Of a stretch of 64,000 bases of DNA, positions 1 through 9,311 are shown one piece after another. Each line of letters opens with the position of its first letter. The stretch's first letter is position 1. Source of the stretch: an uncultured Shewanella sp. (GTDB lineage: Bacteria; Pseudomonadota; Gammaproteobacteria; Enterobacterales; Shewanellaceae); NCBI RefSeq assembly GCF_947497935.1, contig NZ_CANMIO010000010.1:62001-126000 (forward strand). The letters are read 5' to 3'. The position numbers and the translations under genes were made by a program. The notes under the pieces were generated by a model, which did no database searches, was not told the DNA's origin, and saw only the letters and a program-made list of their open reading frames with translations.

Positions 1-1283
1 ATATCGCCGCGTTGAGTATTAAAACCAACCGCCCCTTCAAGCAAGCGGCGGATATTGGCCAGTTCTTGCTCGGTACGTGGTACGCGGTTAACACTACCAT
101 CTTCCGATACAGGGCCATTTTTAAAATCAACCGCAACCGATACACTCACACGTCTTAGGGTACCCACTTGCTGGCGAGTGTGGCTAATAGTGGTATTAAG
201 CTCAAAGTTTCGGGTTGCTTCTTTATGAGAACTACCTGATGTTTGTTTTACCGTCTCAACAGCATTAACTTCCTGAGGAATATCGGCATCCATAGGAGGT
301 TGATTAGACAATGCGCCAGGAATACCACCGCTAGTACCGCCTGCGGAGTTATTTTCGACCACCATCTCGCTTCTTAGCGCGGGTAAATCAGGGTTATAGC
401 GCTTTGCTGTTTGCTCAACGGCGGTAAAATCCATGCTGACATCGACCTGAGAGGTAAAATTCTCAGGGCCTAGGATAGGCATTAAAATCGACTCGACCTT
501 AGTGCGATATTCAGACTCTTTTTGCTGAACGATTTCAAGCTCGCGGCGGGCAATGGCAGAAGCGCCATCTTGGGTTCCGGAGTTTAACAGACGACCGTTT
601 GCATCGGTGACTGTAACCTTGTTCGGTTCGAGGTTATGAACGGCAGAGGCGACGATATCGACAATTGAGTCGACTTCTTCCTGACTTAAACCACTACGAC
701 GAGTACTCACCACTACGGTTGCACTTGGTTTAGAGCGGTTGCGGGCAAACACGTTCTCTCTCGGTAAGGCTAGAATCACTTTGGCACGAGAGACGCTCTT
801 TAACTCTTCGATAGCGCGGGCAAGGTTTTGCTCTTGGCTATGTTTAAGACGCGCCTGCTCCATGCGCTGACTTACACCAAAACCACTGTCTTTATTTAAA
901 AAGTCATTATTGGCTTCTTGGTTATCTAGCCCTTCGCGGCTCAATAACATTTTCACATCTTGATATTTATCTTCAGGAACTTTTACAACATCGCCTTGGA
1001 TTTCGTACTTAACTTGATTTTTATCAAGCACATCCAAAACTTGCACCATTTCTGCGGTGTTCATCTGTCCCAGAGGGCGATATTCTGGCTCTTGCGCCCA
1101 GATCATGACAAAAACAGCCACGGCTAGACAGATAGCAAGTGCCAGAATCATAGTCACTTGACGTAGCATATCGACGCCACCAAGGGAGCCCATAATGCCT
1201 GGCTTATGCTCTTCTTGAACGCCTGATGTTTGTGGACTCGCTGCTAAACCAGAGCCTGTTCCTACGACCATTTCTGTACTCAC
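1..1283 (-). CDS. fliF: Flagellar M-ring protein FliF (partial, C-terminus beyond the window)
   Basis: FliF forms the MS ring in the inner membrane on which the rotor and export apparatus assemble. The translation has a short charged N-terminus, a hydrophobic membrane segment around residues 35-57, and the motif PEYRPLGQM followed by the first ring-building domain, all typical of FliF. The reading frame stays open to the left edge, so the second membrane segment and the FliG-binding tail are missing. I chose a GTG start at 1283 because AGGG lies about nine bases upstream; an in-frame ATG at 1271 lacks such a site. fliE ends 30 bases upstream (gene direction), so the two are probably co-transcribed from the fliE sigma-54 promoter. 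Confidence 0.93.
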   Translation of the reverse strand, partial: MSTEMVVGTGSGLAASPQTSGVQEEHKPGIMGSLGGVDMLRQVTMILALAICLAVAVFVMIWAQEPEYRPLGQMNTAEMVQVLDVLDKNQVKYEIQGDVVKVPEDKYQDVKMLLSREGLDNQEANNDFLNKDSGFGVSQRMEQARLKHSQEQNLARAIEELKSVSRAKVILALPRENVFARNRSKPSATVVVSTRRSGLSQEEVDSIVDIVASAVHNLEPNKVTVTDANGRLLNSGTQDGASAIARRELEIVQQKESEYRTKVESILMPILGPENFTSQVDVSMDFTAVEQTAKRYNPDLPALRSEMVVENNSAGGTSGGIPGALSNQPPMDADIPQEVNAVETVKQTSGSSHKEATRNFELNTTISHTRQQVGTLRRVSVSVAVDFKNGPVSEDGSVNRVPRTEQELANIRRLLEGAVGFNTQRGD

Positions 1284-1313
1284 TGTTGTACCCTACGTTT
1301 AAGTGATAAAGGC

Positions 1314-1646
1314 CTAAACAGGCATACTCATAATTTCTTTATAAGCTTCTACAAGCTTATTTCGTACTTGTACCGTTGCCTCAAAAGCAACACTCGATTT
1401 TTCTCTGGCGATCACGGTATCAGATAACGTCACTGTGGTATCTCCCATATCGAGTCGAGTGGCGAGATTAGCAGCGTTTGATTGAAGTTCGCTCACATTT
1501 CCAACAGCTTGGGAGAGCAACTGACCAAAATCACTGCCCGAGGTATTTTGAACCTGACGCGTGATCCCAGTTTGAATGCTTGAAGTGCCGATTTGACCAT
1601 TGAGTGACTGCATCTCTTGCAGTAATGAATTCGCACCTATTTGCAT
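1314..1646 (-). CDS. fliE: Flagellar hook-basal body complex protein FliE
   Basis: FliE is the small junction protein between the MS ring and the proximal rod. The 110-residue product matches the family length. Its C-terminal half carries the conserved pattern with VARE and SFEATVQVRNKLVEAYKEIM near the end. The ATG is preceded by GGGAGA, a good ribosome-binding site. It is the first gene of a fliE-fliF unit, with a clear sigma-54 site about 52 bases upstream. The sequence shows nothing abnormal. Confidence 0.95.
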   Translation of the reverse strand: MQIGANSLLQEMQSLNGQIGTSSIQTGITRQVQNTSGSDFGQLLSQAVGNVSELQSNAANLATRLDMGDTTVTLSDTVIAREKSSVAFEATVQVRNKLVEAYKEIMSMPV

Positions 1647-1697
1647 AGCTATCTCCCATGTCGATTTCTTGACGAAAATGTTGATATAGCTAGATAA

Positions 1698-1713
1698 TGC
1701 AATTTGCTTGCCA
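1698..1713 (-). promoter_or_regulatory. Sigma-54 promoter of fliE
   Basis: On the minus strand the sequence reads TGGCAAGCAAATTGCA, with GG and GC separated by exactly ten bases as RpoN requires. It lies about 50 bases before fliE. It fits the known class III flagellar control by FlrC in polar-flagellate Vibrio and Shewanella. The activator site was not identified. Confidence 0.85.
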
Positions 1714-1719
1714 GTTGTT

Positions 1720-2521
1720 CAACGGAAGGTTAAAGCTGAGAAGGACGCTACGCTGTGAGGACGTGACTACGTCACTGCGAGGACGGGCTACGCCCTTCTA
1801 GAAAAAGCCGCGACGAACAAGCAAACACGAACGGCCTGCGATAAAAGAAGGTCCTAGGTACTAGGAAAAGCGAAGACGAACGGCCTGCGGCCTTACGGAA
1901 CGCTACACTTACGGTAAAACAGATAAAAGCATAAACGATTTAGAGCCGAATGAAGCTAAGACGAAAAAATCGGAAAATCTTGTACCATCTTAGCTTGTAC
2001 CGTCTCTTCCTAGCCCTTTTTTAACGTAGGTCGGGATTTATCCCGACAAACCTTGTGTTTACCTCCCTGATTGATGGGCTGAAGCCCAACCTACAAAAAA
2101 TTATTTTATGTGCTCTCAGCTTTTACTGTCAGCGCAGCGAACATTCTGTCTTCCATGAGCGAAGCGTTCGGCTCTTGTGCTTTTCCTAGGACCTAGAAGC
2201 GCAGCGCCCTCGAAGGACGAAGTCCGCTCTAGGTTTATCTTAGCTTGTACCGTCAGCGCAGCGTTCCGTAAGTGAGCTTGCGAACGTTCTGTCTTCCGTG
2301 AGCGAAGCGTTCGGCTCTTGTTCTTTTCCTAGGACCTAGAAGCGCAGCGCCCTCGAAGGACGAAGTCCGCTCTAGGTTTATCTTAGCTTGTACCGTCAGC
2401 GCAGCGTTCCGTAAGTGAGCCTGCGAACGTCCTAGAACCTTATCTGTGAGTGAGCCTGCGAACGTTCCGTTTTCCGTGAGCGAAGCGTTCATCTCAGCCT
2501 TTGACTCGTCCTTCTTAGCTT
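1720..2521. repeat. Mosaic palindromic repeat region between fliE and flrC
   Basis: About 800 bases with no credible gene. The left part holds the 16-mer GACGTGACTACGTCAC (1760-1775) and the 18-mer CGGCCTGCGGCCTTACGG (1881-1898), which recur elsewhere in this window. The right part is a direct tandem array: a unit starting at 2129 (124 bases), repeated at 2253 (143 bases) and again, incompletely, at 2396. Short words such as GCGAAGCGTTC, GAACGTTCCGT and CCTAGGACCTAG are reused throughout. A 79-codon open frame at 2253-2492 is built from these repeats and is not called as a gene. Confidence 0.8.
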
Positions 2522-3874
2522 TTAAGCCGGTATTTGTATGCCTAGTTCGCGCATTTTAGCCATCTTATAACGCAGTGTTCTGGCACTAATACCTAGCTTC
2601 TCGGCGACAAGCTTACGACTGCCGTCACACTGAGTTAAGGTCTCCAAAATAATCACATGCTCTTGTGCCTTTAACTCGTCACCTAAACCATCAAGTTCAA
2701 CAGGTTTACTTTCAGCCATAGGTATTACCTCGGCAGTAAAACCTAGCTCTTGCGAGTCGATAATAATATCTGCCGCCGTCACCTCTGCCGACACAGATAG
2801 GATGAGTGCTCTTTGCACCACATTATCGAGTTCGCGTACGTTGCCCGGCCACCGATGAGTCAATAGGCGGCGGGTGGCGCACTCACTAAATTCTGGCACT
2901 TCACTGCGGTTGGCAAGTAACGCATGGCGTTGCAACAGATGCCTTGCTAGTGGCAAGATATCCGCTGGTCGTTGGCTTAATGACGGCCAAGTCAGCGGGA
3001 AGACATTAATTCGGTAGTACAAGTCTTCCCTAAATTCGCCCGATGACGCCATGGCTTTAAGGTCGCGATTCGAGGTGGCCAACACCCGTACATTGAGCTT
3101 AATCGTTTTACGGCCGCCTAAACGCTCAACTTCGCGCTCTTGTAGTACCCGCAGCAGCTTGGCTTGCAAGCCGACTTCCATCTCAGATATTTCATCAAGC
3201 AGCAAAGTGCCACCTTGTGCCTGTTCAAACTTGCCAGGACAGGCTTGATAAGCGCCGGTAAAAGCGCCCTTCTCATAGCCAAACAATGTCGCCTCAAGCA
3301 TATTTTCAGGGATGGCCGCACAGTTAATCGCGACAAATGGCTGTTCGGCACGTTGACTGTTCTGATGAATATAGCGCGCCAATACCTCTTTACCACTACC
3401 GCTCGGCCCCATGATCATCACAGAGGCATCTGATGCTGCAACCCGCTGCGCCAATGCCAACAGTGCAATACTCTTTTCATCGGCAACGATTGGCGTGCCT
3501 TCCACCACTTTGGCAGGCATATAACGAGAGACTTGATTGAGGAGTACCTCTGACGAAAACGGCTTAGCCAAATAATCGACCGCGCCAAGTTTCATCGCAT
3601 TGACCGCGTTATCTATGGTCGCATATGCGGTCATCAACAATACTGGAATTTTGGGGTGATGTTGCTGCATATAGTTGAGCAAGCCTATGCCTCCAACGCC
3701 CTCCATTTGCACGTCGCTTATCACCATATCGAAAGCTTGCCCCTTTAGCGCCAAAATAGCTTCTTCTGCCGAAGCGACATCGACACAGTCATAATGAGCT
3801 AACATCAAGGTATCGAGCAGTGCTTCACGCAGCGAAGCATCGTCCTCAACGAGTAACAATCTACCTTCAGACAT
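2522..3874 (-). CDS. flrC: Sigma-54-dependent flagellar response regulator FlrC
   Basis: FlrC is the phosphorylated activator of the sigma-54 basal-body and hook genes. The 450-residue product has a receiver domain with the acidic pair EDD and phospho-acceptor Asp54 (in VISDVQM). A central AAA+ domain follows, with Walker A GPSGSGKE and the sigma-54 contact loop GAFTGA, and a C-terminal Fis-type helix-turn-helix ending in ISARTLRYKM. I chose the ATG at 3874 rather than the upstream one at 3898 because AAGGAGA sits eight bases before it. It overlaps the end of flrB by eight bases, which implies translational coupling with its kinase. Confidence 0.95.
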   Translation of the reverse strand: MSEGRLLLVEDDASLREALLDTLMLAHYDCVDVASAEEAILALKGQAFDMVISDVQMEGVGGIGLLNYMQQHHPKIPVLLMTAYATIDNAVNAMKLGAVDYLAKPFSSEVLLNQVSRYMPAKVVEGTPIVADEKSIALLALAQRVAASDASVMIMGPSGSGKEVLARYIHQNSQRAEQPFVAINCAAIPENMLEATLFGYEKGAFTGAYQACPGKFEQAQGGTLLLDEISEMEVGLQAKLLRVLQEREVERLGGRKTIKLNVRVLATSNRDLKAMASSGEFREDLYYRINVFPLTWPSLSQRPADILPLARHLLQRHALLANRSEVPEFSECATRRLLTHRWPGNVRELDNVVQRALILSVSAEVTAADIIIDSQELGFTAEVIPMAESKPVELDGLGDELKAQEHVIILETLTQCDGSRKLVAEKLGISARTLRYKMAKMRELGIQIPA

Positions 3875-4976
3875 GCTCATTATCTCCTTGAGTTTCATTG
3901 TGAGCCTTATTGAGCGAAAGCAATGGAAACTTCAGCGAAGCCGTACAGCCATTACCTAGATGACAACTGAACTGCATCTTACCGCCATGATTATTCACCA
4001 CCGCCTGAACCACGGCTAAACCTAAACCTGTACCTTGAGACTTAGTCGTAAAGAATGGCTCTAGTACCTTTTGCTGCATGTTGGCATCTAGCCCCTTACC
4101 ATTATCGATAACATCTAGGTGTAATGCGGTTTGAGTGTCATATGCGTGCAAGGTAATTTGGCTAGCCTCAGCTTCTAAACTGTTCATCACAAGGTTATTT
4201 ATTGCCGAGCAAAGCGCCGCATCATTAGCACGAACTTTCTGTTTTGATTCATTGTTAAATATCAGCTTACAGCCTTTTTGCTCCGCTATTGGCTGACAAT
4301 TACTTAATACATTATCGACTACTTCGTCGATGACCAGAATTGAGTCGAGTTCCTGTTGACGCCCTTTGGCCATTAATAGCATATCGTTAACTTGATGCTC
4401 TAACTCATTGAGTCTGTCGACTAGCTTGCCTTGAAAGCGCTTACGCGAGTCCTCTGATATTTTAGGACTCGCCAAGTTTGAGGCATATAGCAGAGCTGCA
4501 CTTAAAGGCGTTCGCACTTGATGGGCAAGCGTTGCCACCATCTTCCCCAACGCCGATAACCTTTGTAGGTGCGATAAGTTTTTTTGCAGCAAACGGGTTT
4601 CTGTTAAATCCGTCAGCACGATAAGCTGACCGGGCTCTGGCGTAAGCGGTGTAATCGCAAGTTTTACTCGGCGACCGTTACGCAATGATACTTCATGACC
4701 ATCATCATCTTGTGGCGAGAATGCACGGTTAATGATTTGCAGCCAGCGTTGGCCTTCTAATGGACTGCCTAAGAGCTCGACTGCGACCGGGTTAGCCTCG
4801 GTAACAATGCCATCACCGCTGATAATCACCACCCCAGATGGCATCGCCTGCAGAATATGATCCATACGATTAGACATATTAGCGGCTTGCTGAACGTCAA
4901 CCAAGTGCGGGCGCTTCGCCGCTCTTGCGCTGGCTGAATCGCTGGCCTCGACTTGTGACTGTGGAATAGCTGACAT
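3867..4976 (-). CDS. flrB: Flagellar sensor histidine kinase FlrB
   Basis: FlrB phosphorylates FlrC. The 369-residue protein has no membrane segment, so it is cytoplasmic. It has a PAS-like domain (residues about 35-130), a dimerisation/H box with His152 in ATLAHQVRTPLS, and an ATPase domain with N (MNSLEAEA), G1 (DNGKGLD) and G2 (GTGLGLAVV) boxes. It overlaps flrC by eight bases. A sigma-54 site upstream suggests FlrA activates the pair directly, as in the Vibrio hierarchy. What FlrB senses cannot be told from the sequence. Confidence 0.94.
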   Translation of the reverse strand: MSAIPQSQVEASDSASARAAKRPHLVDVQQAANMSNRMDHILQAMPSGVVIISGDGIVTEANPVAVELLGSPLEGQRWLQIINRAFSPQDDDGHEVSLRNGRRVKLAITPLTPEPGQLIVLTDLTETRLLQKNLSHLQRLSALGKMVATLAHQVRTPLSAALLYASNLASPKISEDSRKRFQGKLVDRLNELEHQVNDMLLMAKGRQQELDSILVIDEVVDNVLSNCQPIAEQKGCKLIFNNESKQKVRANDAALCSAINNLVMNSLEAEASQITLHAYDTQTALHLDVIDNGKGLDANMQQKVLEPFFTTKSQGTGLGLAVVQAVVNNHGGKMQFSCHLGNGCTASLKFPLLSLNKAHNETQGDNEHV

Positions 4977-5015
4977 GGTAACCCCGTCAAAAAAACTGCA
5001 TTTGAATGGGGGTCA

Positions 5016-5031
5016 AGCAGGAATTATGCCA
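5016..5031 (-). promoter_or_regulatory. Sigma-54 promoter of flrBC
   Basis: Read on the minus strand the site is TGGCATAATTCCTGCT, with GG-N10-GC spacing. It sits about 40 bases before the flrB start codon. It agrees with flrBC being a class II operon activated by FlrA. Confidence 0.82.
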
Positions 5032-5039
5032 GTTGTTTT

Positions 5040-5420
5040 TGAAAGAAGGACGCTGCGCTGCGAGGGCGTCACTTCGTGACTTCTAGGTTCTAGGTTAAAG
5101 CTGAGACGGAAATGCAGAGATGGAACGGCCAGCGGCCTTACGGCACGTGACTATTTAATTGAATTGCAGGTCACTACGGAACGCTTCGCTTACGGAAAAT
5201 CGGCGAAGGACGCTACGCTGCGAGGACGTGACTACGTCACTGCGAGGGCGTCGCGTTGCGACTTCGAGATCCTAGGAAAGCATAAAGACTAAAGCAATAA
5301 CATACATAAACCTATGCATGCTTTTGACTTTGCTTGTGCTTTTCCTAGGGCCTAGAAGCAAAGCGTTCTGTGAGTGAGCCTGCGAACGTCCTAGCAGCCC
5401 GCAGGGCGCCCTTCTTGGCT
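5040..5420. repeat. Mosaic palindromic repeats between flrB and flrA
   Basis: About 380 bases of the same repeat vocabulary as at 1720-2521. A stretch beginning GAAGGACGCTACGCTG near 5214 is nearly identical to the one at about 1740 and contains the exact 16-mer GACGTGACTACGTCAC (5225-5240). No gene is apparent. The repeats separate flrA from flrBC. Confidence 0.78.
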
Positions 5421-6854
5421 TTAGTCTTTACTTAACCCGTACTTACGCATTTTCTCAACTAAGGTGGTACGGCGAATACCTAGCATTTCTGCTGCGCGGG
5501 CAACCACGCTATCTTGTTGATCCAGTGCTTGTCTGATCATATCGATCTCAAGCTCTGCCAATAAGTCTTTTAAGTTGACCCCTTCAGGTGGCAACTCACT
5601 CGGGAATCGTGTCTCAGGGATCTCTATTGGCTCTTCATCATTAAAGATAGAAGCCAAAGCATCACGTTCAAGTTGCTCTTCACTTACTTCAACGCAATAC
5701 TCAGGAACATCGATATGGCGATACTTGATAGGCAAGTCATTAACATCGACCAATCCACCCGGATAAAGAATCGTTAAACGCTCAACCAAGTTAGACAGTT
5801 CACGTACGTTACCCGACCAAGAATGCTCTTTCAAAGACTCGATAGCTCGCTGAGTGAAGCGAACACGACCGCGACCTTCGTTATATACTCGGCTAACTAA
5901 TTCTTGCAGTAATAGTGGAATATCTTCTTTGCGCTCACACAAGGCAGGCATTTCGACAGGGAAAACATTGAGGCGATAGTAGAGATCTTCTCGAAAATCC
6001 CCCTTTTCAATCATGGTTTCCAAGTTTCTATGGGTTGCGGCGACAACGCGAACATCGGCTGAAATCGACTTACTGCCGCCGACTCTCTCAAACATACGCT
6101 CTTGCAGAACACGTAATAATTTAACTTGCATCTGCAGTGGCATATCGCCAATTTCATCGAGGAATAAGGTGCCTTTCTCAGCAAGTTCGAACCGGCCTTT
6201 ACGTGCACTAATTGCGCCAGTGAATGAACCCTTTTCATGACCAAAAAGCTCACTCTCCAATAATTCTGGAGGGATTGCGCCGCAGTTGACTGGAATAAAC
6301 GGCCCGTCACGGCGATCTGAAATATAGTGAATATTACGAGCAACAACCTCTTTACCCGTACCTGATTGCCCTAGTATGAGTACCGTAGCCTCAGAGCTAG
6401 CCACCTGATTAATAAGGTGACGAACATTAGCAATCCCCTCACTACGGCCCACTAAACTTCTAAATAATTTAGTCTGATTTGCACTGGTTGGGATCTCTGG
6501 ACGCTTAACTTGACCATAGACCTGACAAAAGTGAAGTAACTCTGTTAACTGTGGATAGTTTAAAGGTTCTTCAATGCAGCCGAGAATATTCGACGTTTTA
6601 ATGTCGCCTCTTTCCCCTAGCATCAAAAAAGGCTGCCATGGAAGCGTACCAGTCAATGACTGGATAAGTTCTTTCGGTTGGTTCTCAGAGGGTAAAACAA
6701 TCGCACGAAAGCGCGTCTGTTTAGTATGCGTTTCAAGTTTATCGAAGTCGATCAACTCGACCTGCTCTCCTAAAAACTCAAATACACACGATAAGCGATT
6801 AATTCGCTCTGACTGGTTACCGACAAGTAGAATTCGTTGATCTGTTTGCATCAT
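5421..6854 (-). CDS. flrA: Flagellar master regulator FlrA (sigma-54 activator)
   Basis: FlrA sits at the top of the polar-flagellum hierarchy and activates class II genes with RpoN. The 477-residue protein has an N-terminal receiver-like (FleQ-type) domain in which the usual phospho-Asp context is absent. An AAA+ domain follows with Walker A GQSGTGKE, sigma-54 loop GSFTGA and Walker B LFLDEIGDMP, then a C-terminal Fis helix-turn-helix (GIRRTTLVEKMRKYG). The start is taken at the double ATG at 6854; an earlier start at 6875 is possible but adds residues not expected in the family. In relatives the N-domain binds c-di-GMP and FlhG; that is family knowledge, not visible here. Confidence 0.94.
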   Translation of the reverse strand: MMQTDQRILLVGNQSERINRLSCVFEFLGEQVELIDFDKLETHTKQTRFRAIVLPSENQPKELIQSLTGTLPWQPFLMLGERGDIKTSNILGCIEEPLNYPQLTELLHFCQVYGQVKRPEIPTSANQTKLFRSLVGRSEGIANVRHLINQVASSEATVLILGQSGTGKEVVARNIHYISDRRDGPFIPVNCGAIPPELLESELFGHEKGSFTGAISARKGRFELAEKGTLFLDEIGDMPLQMQVKLLRVLQERMFERVGGSKSISADVRVVAATHRNLETMIEKGDFREDLYYRLNVFPVEMPALCERKEDIPLLLQELVSRVYNEGRGRVRFTQRAIESLKEHSWSGNVRELSNLVERLTILYPGGLVDVNDLPIKYRHIDVPEYCVEVSEEQLERDALASIFNDEEPIEIPETRFPSELPPEGVNLKDLLAELEIDMIRQALDQQDSVVARAAEMLGIRRTTLVEKMRKYGLSKD

Positions 6855-7094
6855 TCCGAAGGCCGTTAGGCTCAAATATTTCAGCGCATTAATTATTAGT
6901 GTTCGTTGCTTTTCTCAAGCTAATTGTTCAAGCCAGTAGTTATCTAGAGTTATCCTCAAATATCTACTAAATAGAATAGTGTATTATCAGCCCGTTATTA
7001 GCAAGCCCCTGATGTATTTTATGAGGAGCTTAGTAAGTTTTAGGTTAAAAACTCTACTTTACAATCAGTAGTTAGACGTATTTTTGACAGGTGA

Positions 7095-7118
7095 CAAAAA
7101 GGAGACATAATTGTCCCC
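7095..7118 (-). terminator. Rho-independent terminator after fliS
   Basis: On the minus strand GGGGAC and GTCTCC pair (one G-U) around a six-base loop and are followed by a TTTTTG run. It lies just downstream of the fliS stop and ends the flaG-fliD-fliT-fliS unit. Confidence 0.75.
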
Positions 7119-7134
7119 TCTTTACTCTCAACTT

Positions 7135-7545
7135 CTATATAGCATCTGCATGAGAGTCAATATGATGCTTATCAGCTGGAATGGCGTCCCAACCTTCTTT
7201 AATCGTTCTAATGATCGCACTGACATCATCTAATGCCTTCACATCATTATTTAAATTTGCTTCAGAGATCCGGCGCAGCATAAAGTCGTAAAGATCATTA
7301 AGATTCTTGGCAACATCACCACCCGCTTCCATATTCAAACTGTTGTTCAAACCAGTAATGATCCCGATAGCTTTACCAATAAATATACCTTTATTAGCAA
7401 GGTCATTATTTTCAATCGCATAGCGACTCTGTGCAATACGTTGCAACGCACCATCAAACATCATTTGAATGATGCGATGTGGTGATGCGACTGCTATCTC
7501 ACTTTCTAGCGAAACCTTTCGATATGATTGAAGAGAACTTCTCAT
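7135..7545 (-). CDS. fliS: Flagellin export chaperone FliS
   Basis: FliS binds the C-terminus of newly made flagellin in the cytoplasm, preventing premature polymerisation and guiding export. The 136-residue product is the usual length. It has the conserved start RSSLQSYRKVSLESEI and PHRIIQMMFDGALQRI, the all-helical FliS signature. It follows the fliT-like gene by six bases and is the last gene before a strong terminator. Confidence 0.94.
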   Translation of the reverse strand: MRSSLQSYRKVSLESEIAVASPHRIIQMMFDGALQRIAQSRYAIENNDLANKGIFIGKAIGIITGLNNSLNMEAGGDVAKNLNDLYDFMLRRISEANLNNDVKALDDVSAIIRTIKEGWDAIPADKHHIDSHADAI

Positions 7546-7551
7546 TTTAAC

Positions 7552-7872
7552 CTACCTATTAGCATCTATAGCCTTGTAAACATTCAGCTGTCGTTTACTT
7601 TTACGCCCAGCATGAAGCAGGGATTGCCGATGTTCCTTAATCACTTTAGCTTTAGCCTCAAATGATTGCGTTATCAATAGCTGCTCTTTCAACTGTGCAG
7701 CATCGGCATCGGTTGCATTAGCAAATGTGCTTGCGAGTAAAAGTTGACGCTTCCCAACAAGTTCTTGCAAATATGATACCAACTCATCGGTAGACTCATC
7801 TTCAGCTACGACTTGATTAAGAGTGACTAACACCTTCTCCAGTTCTTGGTTTAACTCAGATAAAGACTGCAA
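7552..7872 (-). CDS. FliT/FlaI-like flagellar chaperone
   Basis: A 106-residue, helix-rich acidic protein between fliD and fliS. The position is that of FliT in enterics and of the small FlaI protein in Vibrio, so it probably acts as an export chaperone for the filament cap FliD. Sequence resemblance to FliT is weak by eye, and the call rests mostly on gene order and size. It has no signal peptide or membrane segment. Confidence 0.7.
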   Translation of the reverse strand: MQSLSELNQELEKVLVTLNQVVAEDESTDELVSYLQELVGKRQLLLASTFANATDADAAQLKEQLLITQSFEAKAKVIKEHRQSLLHAGRKSKRQLNVYKAIDANR

Positions 7873-7904
7873 ACTAAACTCCTAAACTAACTAAAGCGAA
7901 ATAA

Positions 7905-9269
7905 CTATTGTCCAACGACACCAGGCAATGAATTCAGACGCTCAGCAAGGCCTGCGCTTTGTTGGTTCAACTGACCTACAATCAAGTCCATGGCGTTAAA
8001 CTGTTTGAACAGACGGGCTTGCAGCATTTCCATCTTTAATGAAAATGATTCTCGTTGATCATCCAATCGCTGCTGCTCCGCTGTTAATGCGTTATTGCGG
8101 CTATCAATTAACCCACCAGACTTCACATAGCCATCTACAACCGTATCTAAGCTGCTGGCAATCCCCGTATCTGGAGTGGAAAACAACCCCTCAACGGCCC
8201 CCATGTCTTCGGTCAATGCCTTATCAAGCTTTTCGTCATTGATGGACATCTTGCCGTATCTGTCGGTTTCGATGCCAATGTCATAAAGCGCAATCGTTTC
8301 ACCATCGACATCAACACGGTTACTGATCATATTACGCAGTTGTGATTCGATAGAACGGATCATCGAGTCACCTTGGAGGGCTGCAGCCTCCTCTTTTTCT
8401 ACATCATATTTTGACAGGCTATCTATTGACTCAATGAGTGTATTATAGGCATCAACAAAACCTTTAATGTTTTCCTTAACAGCCTCATCATCTTGCTCAA
8501 TTTTTAAGGTGGAGGTTTTATTAACATCGGCATCGGTAAGCGATAGCGTTACACCTGCAATTGCATTTTCAACATTATTGCTTTGCGAAGTCACTTTCTG
8601 ACCATCAATATAAACCACGGCATTTTGTGCCGCTTGTAATTCGGTCAAGTTACCCGCACCAAACATATCATTGAGGCCAGAGCCAACCGTATCAGTTGCT
8701 GTTACGCTGACTTGGTTGTCAGTACCAGACTCATCTGAACTAAAGACCAACCGGCTACCGCCATCACTTTTAATAATGGTTGCAGTAACACCTGAATTAT
8801 CGGCTGATTCGTTAACTTTTTTAGCGATAGCTTCAAGTGAATCTCCCGCCTCAATATCAACAGAGAAGGCTTTACCATTAACGGAAAGATCGAGAGTTCC
8901 CTGACCAACAGGTGCCGTAGCATCAGCCACATTAACGCCAGCCACTTTATGAAAGCTAGCTAGCTGCTCTACTTGTACTTGATAGCTGCCCGATTGTGCA
9001 TTCTTATCTGCAGTCGCGGTAAAAAAGTCACTTTCACCGGTAGAGACTTTGCGGATATTAAGTGCATTTGGATCGCTCAGTTTTTCTAAAGCATCTTGGA
9101 AAGTCGACAACTGGCTCTTAAGAGTACCAATAGCGGAGACCTTTGATTCAATAGTCTCTTCCGTTTTATCGAAAATCGCTTCTTTGGGTATTTTTTCGGC
9201 ATCAACTAACACCCCAACAATGGTGTTGATATCTAAGCCAGAACCTATACCGGTTGCTGTTAATGCCAT
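7905..9269 (-). CDS. fliD: Flagellar filament capping protein FliD
   Basis: FliD forms the cap at the filament tip that folds incoming flagellin. The 454-residue product begins with the conserved GIGSGLDINTIVGVLVDAEK. It has the FliD N domain, a middle domain with DAYNTLIESIDSLSKYD, and a C-terminal coiled coil ending in a QFNAMDLIVGQLNQQ-type segment. The length is normal. It lies 42 bases after flaG and 32 before the fliT-like gene. Confidence 0.95.
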   Translation of the reverse strand: MALTATGIGSGLDINTIVGVLVDAEKIPKEAIFDKTEETIESKVSAIGTLKSQLSTFQDALEKLSDPNALNIRKVSTGESDFFTATADKNAQSGSYQVQVEQLASFHKVAGVNVADATAPVGQGTLDLSVNGKAFSVDIEAGDSLEAIAKKVNESADNSGVTATIIKSDGGSRLVFSSDESGTDNQVSVTATDTVGSGLNDMFGAGNLTELQAAQNAVVYIDGQKVTSQSNNVENAIAGVTLSLTDADVNKTSTLKIEQDDEAVKENIKGFVDAYNTLIESIDSLSKYDVEKEEAAALQGDSMIRSIESQLRNMISNRVDVDGETIALYDIGIETDRYGKMSINDEKLDKALTEDMGAVEGLFSTPDTGIASSLDTVVDGYVKSGGLIDSRNNALTAEQQRLDDQRESFSLKMEMLQARLFKQFNAMDLIVGQLNQQSAGLAERLNSLPGVVGQ

Positions 9270-9311
9270 TTTTGCCCCCTAGACAAAATAGTTTAATTTT
9301 TGACGCGCCTG

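Noticed and set aside
2253..2492. 79-codon open frame on the minus strand between fliE and flrC
   Set aside because: It is composed of the tandem repeat units and has no ribosome-binding site or protein-like composition.
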